A DNA stretch of 24,552 bases from CAYWGR01 sp964458015. GTDB lineage: Bacteria; Planctomycetota; Planctomycetia; Pirellulales; Thermoguttaceae. The stretch lies in the NCBI GenBank assembly GCA_964458015.1, contig CAYWGR010000079.1:1-24552 (forward strand). Direction: 5' to 3'. Positions within the stretch are counted from its first letter, which is position 1. The number at the start of each line of letters is the position of its first letter. The notes beneath the pieces were generated by a model. It was not told the DNA's origin and made no database searches. It saw nothing but the letters and a program-made list of their open reading frames with translations. Positions 8,187 through 14,149 of this stretch are shown in pieces. The translations under genes and the position numbers were made by a program.

Positions 8187-10355
8187 ATGATGCCTCTGGA
8201 AGCAGCAATAAGGTTTACAAACTGGGGTCGTGTGTTGGTATTTGCGGCAGCAATTCTGTTGATGTGTAGGTGCGCGGCATCGGTCGATGCGTCGTCACCT
8301 CGGCGCGTCGTATCGCTTGACGGCTCATGGCAAGTGGAACAAGGCGGCATGGAGGCGATGCCGAAAGATTTTTCGCACAAGGTTGCAGTGCCGGGGCTGA
8401 TCGACATGGCTCAGCCGACGTTCACGGAAGTGGGCGTGAAGAGCAAACAGCGCGAGGCGTTTTGGTATCGTCGGACATTCACGGTCGAGGGCGCCGTGTC
8501 CGAGGTTGCTTTGCTCAAAATCCATAAGGCCATGTGGGGCGCCAAGGTGTTTCTCAACGGCCAGTTGGTTGGCGAGCATCTGCCGAGCTATACGCCCGCG
8601 ATTCTGGATGTGAAACGTTACCTGAAAGGCGAGGGGCAAGCAAACGAGCTTGTCATTCGCGTGGGGGCTTATCGCACGATTCTGCCCGAGGGTATGCCGA
8701 ACGCCTGGGATTTTGAAAAATACCGTTTTATTCCCGGAATCTATGATACCGTCGAGCTGATTTTGACCGGCGCGCCCCATGTGGTCAATGTGCAGACCGT
8801 GCCCGATGTGCCGCATAAGGCAGTGCGCGTGGTGGCGGAGATCCAGGCGAGCAAGACAGGCGATGCCGCCGTGGAAATGGAAGTATGCGAAGCAGCAAGC
8901 AGCAAAGCGGTGGGCAGTCCCCAATCGGCGAACGTCCATTTAACGGCCAATCAAACGGCGAAGGTCGATCTCACGATTCCGATGCCGGGATGCCGGCTTT
9001 GGTCGCCGGAAGATCCGTTTCTTTATACGGTGAAAGTTCGCACGACAAGCGATACGCTCAACACACGATTCGGCATGAGATCTTTCGCCACGGATCCGAA
9101 GACGGGGCGGATGGTGCTCAACGGCAAGCCGTACTACATGCGCGGCACGAATGTCACGGCCTATCGGTTTTTTGAAGATGCCACGCGAGGCGATTTGCCG
9201 TGGCGGGCTGACTGGGTGCGGAAGTTGCATCAACAATTCAAGTCGATGCACTGGAACAGCATCCGTTATTGCATCGGTTTTCCGCCCGATTTCTGGTACG
9301 ACATCGCCGACGAGGAAGGTTTCCTGATTCAAGATGAATTTCCGATTTGGTTGGGCGATGGGAAGCCTGAAAAACCTGAGGCCGACGGCCCCGATCATCC
9401 AATGGCGGAAAAAATCATTCCACAATACATCGAATGGATGCGCGAACGTTGGAACCATGCTTGCGTGGTGATTTGGGATGCGCAAAACGAAAGCTGGACG
9501 CCCGAGACGGGCAAGGCGATTCAGGCGGTGCGAGGCCTGGATCTCTCGAATCGTCCGTGGGAGAACGGCTATGAGGGGCCGCAGAGTCCCACGGATTGTG
9601 CCGAGTCGCACCCGTATTTATTTGTCCGGAATCTCTGGGGTGACAAGCCTTTTTATCTGCGTGACTTGGCCACGACCTTGCCGGTGCCTGATTTAACACA
9701 ACAACAGAAGCGTTTTCCCGTGCCGGTCATCATCAACGAGTACGATTGGCTGTGGCTCAATCGGGACGGCAGCACAACCTGCCTGACCGGCAAGCCTTAC
9801 GAAATCCTCTTGGGCAAAGGTTCCACGGTGGAGCAGCGGCGGATGTTTCATGCCCGCGGGGTGGCGGCCTTGACCGAGTTTTGGCGCTGCAATCGCCAAG
9901 CGGCCGGGGTGCTGCATTTCTGCGGACTAGGCTATTCACGGCCGAGCGACAAGCCGCGGCCTGAGGGCGGGGCAACCTGCGATGACTTTATCGACATCGA
10001 ACACCTGACCTTCGAGCCGCTTTTCGAGCGGTATGTACGCGACGCTTTCGCGCCGGTGGGCATCATGATCAACGCTTGGGCCGACCGCTATCCGTCGGGC
10101 ACGCGCGAATTTCCCGTGGTCGTGATCAACGATTTGTACGACGCTTGGAAGGGAACCGTCCGGCTGCGGCTGCTTCACGACGGCAAGGCTTTGTCGGAAA
10201 AGACCATGCCTTGCGAGGTGACGCCGTTGGGGAGCGTAAAATTGTCCATGAAAATCGATATTCCAGCCGATCCGGGGCGGTATGAGGTCGAGGCCGCTCT
10301 GGTGAGCCCCGACGCCCAGCCCGTGAGAAGCATTCGAGAATTCCAGGTTCCCTGA
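8187..10355 (+). CDS. Exported glycoside hydrolase family 2 enzyme (beta-galactosidase/beta-glucuronidase type)
   Basis: 722 residues. Retaining glycosidase that cleaves a terminal beta-linked sugar from a glycan or glycoside; the exact sugar cannot be read from sequence. An N-terminal hydrophobic segment (RVLVFAAAILLMC) predicts export. Domains in order: GH2 sugar-binding domain (SLDGSWQVEQG, FWYRRTF, GAKVFLNGQLVGEH, about residues 40-190), Ig-like domain (about 195-290), and a TIM barrel beginning at MVLNGKPYYMRGTN. The acid/base is E435 in WDAQNESW and the nucleophile is E518 in VIINEYDW, both in expected contexts. A short beta domain closes the protein. The start at 8187 has CGGAG at 8174-8178; ATG 8190 is an equal alternative. 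It is the third gene of the probable operon governed by the divergent XylR-like regulator. Confidence 0.93.
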   Translation: MMPLEAAIRFTNWGRVLVFAAAILLMCRCAASVDASSPRRVVSLDGSWQVEQGGMEAMPKDFSHKVAVPGLIDMAQPTFTEVGVKSKQREAFWYRRTFTVEGAVSEVALLKIHKAMWGAKVFLNGQLVGEHLPSYTPAILDVKRYLKGEGQANELVIRVGAYRTILPEGMPNAWDFEKYRFIPGIYDTVELILTGAPHVVNVQTVPDVPHKAVRVVAEIQASKTGDAAVEMEVCEAASSKAVGSPQSANVHLTANQTAKVDLTIPMPGCRLWSPEDPFLYTVKVRTTSDTLNTRFGMRSFATDPKTGRMVLNGKPYYMRGTNVTAYRFFEDATRGDLPWRADWVRKLHQQFKSMHWNSIRYCIGFPPDFWYDIADEEGFLIQDEFPIWLGDGKPEKPEADGPDHPMAEKIIPQYIEWMRERWNHACVVIWDAQNESWTPETGKAIQAVRGLDLSNRPWENGYEGPQSPTDCAESHPYLFVRNLWGDKPFYLRDLATTLPVPDLTQQQKRFPVPVIINEYDWLWLNRDGSTTCLTGKPYEILLGKGSTVEQRRMFHARGVAALTEFWRCNRQAAGVLHFCGLGYSRPSDKPRPEGGATCDDFIDIEHLTFEPLFERYVRDAFAPVGIMINAWADRYPSGTREFPVVVINDLYDAWKGTVRLRLLHDGKALSEKTMPCEVTPLGSVKLSMKIDIPADPGRYEVEAALVSPDAQPVRSIREFQVP

Positions 10356-10386
10356 ATGCTTTACTACCCGCCAATCAGCGACAAGC

Positions 10387-10392
10387 TATAAT
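10387..10392 (+). promoter_or_regulatory. Possible -10 box before the repeat lipoprotein gene
   Basis: A perfect TATAAT lies in the 81-base gap after the GH2 gene, 44 bases before the lipoprotein start. The only T-rich candidate for a -35 (TTTACT/TTACTA near 10360-10366) is weak and spaced about 20 bases away. The position is sensible for a separate promoter driving the lipoprotein and MATE genes. Confidence 0.35.
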
Positions 10393-10436
10393 TAGACATT
10401 GGTCTTTTATCGTAGAATGCCGTTGAGGAGCGGGTT

Positions 10437-11357
10437 ATGTTGCGCGGCGTGTGGATCGTAATGCTTGGCGGGTTGTGTTCGTTGGCGATCGGTTGCGGGA
10501 AGTCGTCCAAAACCGATTCGAAGTCTTATCAGGAACAGGTTGCCCAGGCGCAAGAGGAGGGCGACCCGGAGCTTCGCGCCAAAAGCTTGACGAAGATCGG
10601 CTATAAGCAGGGCAAGGCACTAGACGTGACGGGCGCGGAAGAGACCCTGCGGCTGGCCTGGAAAGATTGCCAGGAGATTGAAGATCCGTCGGGCAAGGCC
10701 GGCGCGTTGGCGCTGCTGGCCGAGGCACAGGCGGGACTGGGCAACGCTCCGGCGGCACAGCGGTCGATCGAGGCGGCCATCGAGGCGGCCGACGAAGTGA
10801 AAGAAACGGAAAGCCGCGCGAAGTCGCTGGCTCGAATCGCCCAGGCGCAAGGCGCGGCCAAAGACCTCGAAAAAGCGCGAGCCACGTTGCAGTCGGCCGA
10901 AAAACTGGCCGCGAAGGTCGAAGACGTTCAGGGGCGCGCCATTGTTCTTTGCTCGGTGGCGGGCGTCTTCCATAAACTTCGGCAAATCGATCAGCGCGAT
11001 CGCGTGTTCAAGGAACTGCTTGACTTTGCCAATTCGGTTGAGGATCCGAAAAAACGCTGCACGGCGATTGCCGAAGCAGCCGCCAAGCAAGCAGACTTAA
11101 ACGAAAACGACACGGCCGCCAAGACCTTCAACCTGGCGCTGGAGACGGCGGCAAAAATCGAGGATCCTTATTCCAGCGCCTATGCGATGGGCGAGGTGGC
11201 CCAGCGGCTTTCCGATGCCGGTCTACATGCCAAGGCCCACCAGGTACTCGCGGAGGCCGAACGCAAAACCGAAAAAATCACCGAACTCGACATGCAGGCG
11301 CAGGCGTTGCAGAAGATTCGCTCGTTGATGGGCAAGCTGCCCAAAGCGGACGACTAA
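10437..11357 (+). CDS. Lipoprotein made of seven exact 40-residue helical (TPR-like) repeats
   Basis: 306 residues, with GAGGAG at 10425-10430 upstream of the start. The N-terminus is a lipoprotein signal with lipobox LAIGC, so Cys20 should be lipidated and the protein membrane-anchored outside the cytoplasm. The rest is Ala-rich and helical. Repeat units begin at residues 41, 81, 121, 161, 201, 241 and 281 (EGDP, IEDP, VKET, VEDV, VEDP, IEDP, ITEL), exactly 40 residues apart with no insertion or deletion. Each continues with a residue pattern like xxRAxxL. Canonical TPRs are 34 residues, so this is a related alpha-solenoid rather than a standard TPR. A scaffold or protein-binding role is inferred; no catalytic motif is seen. 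The MATE gene starts 18 bases downstream, so the pair is probably cotranscribed. Confidence 0.86.
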   Translation: MLRGVWIVMLGGLCSLAIGCGKSSKTDSKSYQEQVAQAQEEGDPELRAKSLTKIGYKQGKALDVTGAEETLRLAWKDCQEIEDPSGKAGALALLAEAQAGLGNAPAAQRSIEAAIEAADEVKETESRAKSLARIAQAQGAAKDLEKARATLQSAEKLAAKVEDVQGRAIVLCSVAGVFHKLRQIDQRDRVFKELLDFANSVEDPKKRCTAIAEAAAKQADLNENDTAAKTFNLALETAAKIEDPYSSAYAMGEVAQRLSDAGLHAKAHQVLAEAERKTEKITELDMQAQALQKIRSLMGKLPKADD

Positions 11358-11375
11358 AGGCGACTCTATCACATA

Positions 11376-12737
11376 ATGCAACCTCCCGACGACCGTTCGA
11401 CAAAACTGGGGCAGGAAAGCATTCCCAGGCTGTTGCTGCATTTTTCGGCCCCGGCCATTGTCGGCATGTTGGCCCAGGCGCTCTACAATCTGATCGACCG
11501 CATCTTTGTGGGACAAGCCATCGGCGGCGATGGCATCGCCGGCATCACGGTTGCCTTTCCTTTCATGTTGATTGTGCTGGCTTTTGGGATGCTGATTGGA
11601 TTTGGCGCCACATCCCAAATTTCGATCTGGCTGGGGCGGCAGCGAAAAGACGCGGCCGAGCGAATCCTCGGCAACGCCGCTACGTTGCTCACGCTTGCCG
11701 CGATCGTGATTACCGTGACCGGTTTGCTTTTTCTCGACCCCATTCTGATCGTCTTCGGCGCCAGCGAAACCGTGCTCCCCTTTGCTCGGGATTATTTGAG
11801 AATCATCGTCTTGGGCTCGATTTTCCAAATGATCGGATTCGGGCTGAACACGACGATCCGCGGCGAAGGCAACCCGCGTATCGCCATGCTCTCGATGTTG
11901 ATCAGCGTGGTGCTCAATGCGATTCTCGCGCCAATTTTTATTTTTGGGTTCCATTGGGGCATGCAAGGAGCCGCCTTGGCCACCGTGATTGCCCAGGCGG
12001 TGTCGGCCGTTTGGGTGTTGGCTTATTTCCTGGGCGGCTGGAGCATCTTACGATTGCGCGCCGCGGATCTACGACTTCAACGCGAGACATGCCTTGGGAT
12101 TTTCGTGATCGGCTCGCCGCCGTTTGCCATGCAACTGGCCGCCTGCGCGCTGCAAAGTTTGTTGAATCATCAACTGCACATTTACGGCGGCGACACCGCC
12201 ATCGCCGTGATGGGCATCATCTATTCCGTGGCCATGATGATTGCCATGCCGATCTTCGGCATCAATCAGGGCGCCCAGCCGATCATCGGCTACAACTATG
12301 GAGCATGCCGATTCGATCGCGTCAAAAAAACGCTCGAAACGGCGATCCTGGCAGGCTCATCGCTGACCTTTTTGGGGTTCATCGCCTTAATGCTGTTTCC
12401 CGCTCAGGTGATTCGGATCTTCGCGAAGAATGACGAAGCCCTCGTCGAGATGGGCACCCATGCCATTCGCATCGCGGTATGCATGCTTCCAATCGTCGGT
12501 TTTCAGATCGTCAGCGCGAGTTATTTTCAGGCGGTGGGCAAGCCGAAAATTGCCCTCTTGCTCTCGCTTTCACGCCAGGTGCTGATTCTGGTTCCGGCGC
12601 TGCTGATATTGCCGCATCTTTTCGGCCTGGACGGCGTTTGGGCCTCGATGCCGACGGCCGATTTGGCGTCATCCGTATTGACAGGTTTCTGCCTGATGAT
12701 GGAGTTGCGTCATTTAGGGCGCAATGGTGCGGCCTGA
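11376..12737 (+). CDS. MATE family multidrug/toxic compound exporter
   Basis: 453 residues. Inner-membrane antiporter that exports drugs or metabolites using a Na+ or H+ gradient. About 12 hydrophobic segments are visible in two similar halves. The N-terminal half begins LLLHFSAPAIVGMLAQALYN followed by LIDRIFVGQAIG, the typical MATE opening. The second half carries GINQGAQPIIGYNYGA, a hallmark of the family, at the matching position. The length is normal (about 450). No strong Shine-Dalgarno precedes the ATG at 11376; the 18-base gap to the lipoprotein gene suggests translation within one transcript. The substrate is unknown. Confidence 0.95.
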   Translation: MQPPDDRSTKLGQESIPRLLLHFSAPAIVGMLAQALYNLIDRIFVGQAIGGDGIAGITVAFPFMLIVLAFGMLIGFGATSQISIWLGRQRKDAAERILGNAATLLTLAAIVITVTGLLFLDPILIVFGASETVLPFARDYLRIIVLGSIFQMIGFGLNTTIRGEGNPRIAMLSMLISVVLNAILAPIFIFGFHWGMQGAALATVIAQAVSAVWVLAYFLGGWSILRLRAADLRLQRETCLGIFVIGSPPFAMQLAACALQSLLNHQLHIYGGDTAIAVMGIIYSVAMMIAMPIFGINQGAQPIIGYNYGACRFDRVKKTLETAILAGSSLTFLGFIALMLFPAQVIRIFAKNDEALVEMGTHAIRIAVCMLPIVGFQIVSASYFQAVGKPKIALLLSLSRQVLILVPALLILPHLFGLDGVWASMPTADLASSVLTGFCLMMELRHLGRNGAA

Positions 12738-12757
12738 GAGAACAACTGTTTGACGTG

Positions 12758-12776
12758 GCGGGCGAACACCCGCTTT
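12758..12776 (+). terminator. Weak hairpin after the MATE gene
   Basis: GCGGG (12758-12762) can pair with CCCGC (12769-12773), followed by TTTAT. It lies in the 64-base convergent gap between the MATE gene and the small secreted protein. The stem is only 5 base pairs and the T-run is short, so termination is uncertain. Confidence 0.28.
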
Positions 12777-12801
12777 ATCGTCTGCCTGGATTGCAAACTC
12801 G

Positions 12802-13104
12802 CTAGATTGTAATGCCCGCATTCGCGGCGCGCAAAATCAATCCTTCTTTGAAATAATAGAATTTTTTGTTCGGTTTTTTTTGGGCCCAGCGGAACGTACT
12901 ATGGACCATTTCCGCCGGTAAAGTGCCTTCATCGACCAAGGTGATCACATATTCGATCCAGCCATCTTCTTGCGGCGTGGCCGTGTGCAGGGCCACCTTC
13001 ATCGTGTTGGCGTCCAGCACATCCTCGGCTGCCTTGGCAGTCTGGTTGCTGAAAATTGCTAGCAATGCAAGCACGAATAGGAACGTTCGGCAAAATCGGT
13101 GCAT
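12802..13104 (-). CDS. Small secreted protein of unknown function
   Basis: 100 residues. A clear signal peptide is visible: MHRFCRTFLFVLALLAIF with probable cleavage after TAKA (about residue 25), leaving a mature protein of about 75 residues. The mature part (WIEYVITLVDEG, FYYFKEGLILRAANAGI) looks like a small alpha/beta fold. I do not recognise it. GGGGA lies about 10 bases upstream of the ATG. It is downstream of the CPBP protease gene on the same strand with an 86-base gap, so cotranscription is possible. It has no catalytic motif. Confidence 0.66.
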   Translation of the reverse strand: MHRFCRTFLFVLALLAIFSNQTAKAAEDVLDANTMKVALHTATPQEDGWIEYVITLVDEGTLPAEMVHSTFRWAQKKPNKKFYYFKEGLILRAANAGITI

Positions 13105-13190
13105 GGGCGAAGTATCCCCGCGAAGGAAACAGATTGCCAGGAAAAGGCCGAATGGTTACGAAAACCGGCTTTTTTTGCAATAGCAACTGT

Positions 13191-13991
13191 CTACCAGAGC
13201 CGCCAATTGCCGGAGGCGACCACGTAGACGCCGAGCAAAAAGTTCGTCAGGGCATGGGCCGCCACGCAATCCCAGATGTTTTTCGTCCGGAGCATGAGCC
13301 AGGTAATCATGGAGAACCACACCAAGGCGGCCAAGAGTTCGGGGTGCGAGAGCATCGGGACGGCCGTACCGAGGAAAATCGCCAACCGGTCGGCCTTGCC
13401 GAAAGGCACGTTCCACCACTGCTTTTCCATGAAAAATCGCATCACAAAGCCACGCAGAAAGAATTCTTCCAGAATCGGCACCAGGACCGCCAATCCAAAG
13501 AACCGCACGGTCAGAAACGTCCAGGCCAGAGCCGATTGGCCGGCGAGCTGCTCAAAAGGGTTATACGCCGGACGATCCCCACTGCCGAAGACACCGCCAA
13601 GACCGCATCGTTCGAGCAAGGGCAGCAGATAGAGGTGTTCCCAATCGAGCAGGCAGAGGCCGATCCAAAGCGGAGCGCCAATCGTACCTATCAGGATCGC
13701 AAGCCAACTAAGCCTTAGCGGAAACTGCCGGTAGCCGGGCAGAACGAAAACGACGGCAACCACGGTCAACGCGATTTTTACCGTGTAAATCCACGGATAA
13801 TAGGCATAGGGAATTGCCAAGCCCACGGATTGGCCGCCCGGATGCGCGGCGGTCGGTTCTAAAGTGCCGACGAGCATGAAGACCAAAAAAGGCAACAAAA
13901 ACACAAGCCATTGTTGCCGGTCGAGCAAAGCGGTTCGCCAAGATGTGTTGTTCATGTTCTTAAGACGGGTTAAAATTTGTTTTTCAAGCAT
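13191..13991 (-). CDS. CPBP family intramembrane glutamic endopeptidase
   Basis: 266 residues from the ATG at 13991 (254 from the ATG at 13955; a TTG at 14015 is also in frame). Multi-pass membrane protein with the CPBP (Abi/CAAX-protease-like) motifs. Numbered from the 13955 start: EExxxR at 163-168 (ILEEFFLRGF), a conserved His at 204 in the next membrane segment (MLSHPE), and HxxxN at 234-238 (AHALTN). These residues form the active site in the family. Members cut prenylated proteins or peptides in the membrane or act in bacteriocin immunity; the substrate here is unknown. The start is ambiguous because GGGGAG sits only one base before ATG 13991, inside an inverted repeat, while ATG 13955 has only a weak AAGA. 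It diverges from the large hydrolase fusion gene. Confidence 0.9.
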   Translation of the reverse strand: MLEKQILTRLKNMNNTSWRTALLDRQQWLVFLLPFLVFMLVGTLEPTAAHPGGQSVGLAIPYAYYPWIYTVKIALTVVAVVFVLPGYRQFPLRLSWLAILIGTIGAPLWIGLCLLDWEHLYLLPLLERCGLGGVFGSGDRPAYNPFEQLAGQSALAWTFLTVRFFGLAVLVPILEEFFLRGFVMRFFMEKQWWNVPFGKADRLAIFLGTAVPMLSHPELLAALVWFSMITWLMLRTKNIWDCVAAHALTNFLLGVYVVASGNWRLW

Positions 13992-14009
13992 ACTCCCCAA
14001 ATAGGGAGT
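13992..14009 (-). promoter_or_regulatory. Inverted repeat over the CPBP start region
   Basis: ACTCCC and GGGAGT form a perfect 6-base inverted repeat with a 6-base spacer, immediately upstream of the ATG at 13991 on the minus strand. On RNA it would fold the GGGGAG next to that ATG into a hairpin. It could be a leader hairpin, a protein-binding site or chance. Confidence 0.25.
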
Positions 14010-14149
14010 CGGCAACTGCCTGGTAAAAGTGTCCCTGGCGTTTTTTAGGGTTCTCGTAACCTTTTGGCAAAATAGGGTGTATACACAACTGATTGGTGTG
14101 TTCGGAACGAGAAGAATAGGCCTGAAATCTTATTGTAAGGAGTGTTGGA

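Noticed and set aside
11223..11966. 247-residue minus-strand open frame over the lipoprotein and MATE genes
   Set aside because: Its composition (His/Gln/Asn/Arg-rich) is that of a reversed membrane-protein gene, and the MATE frame is unmistakable.
12479..12805. 108-residue plus-strand frame running past the MATE stop codon
   Set aside because: Most of it is an out-of-frame reading of the MATE gene, and the extension past the stop has no motif or start signal.
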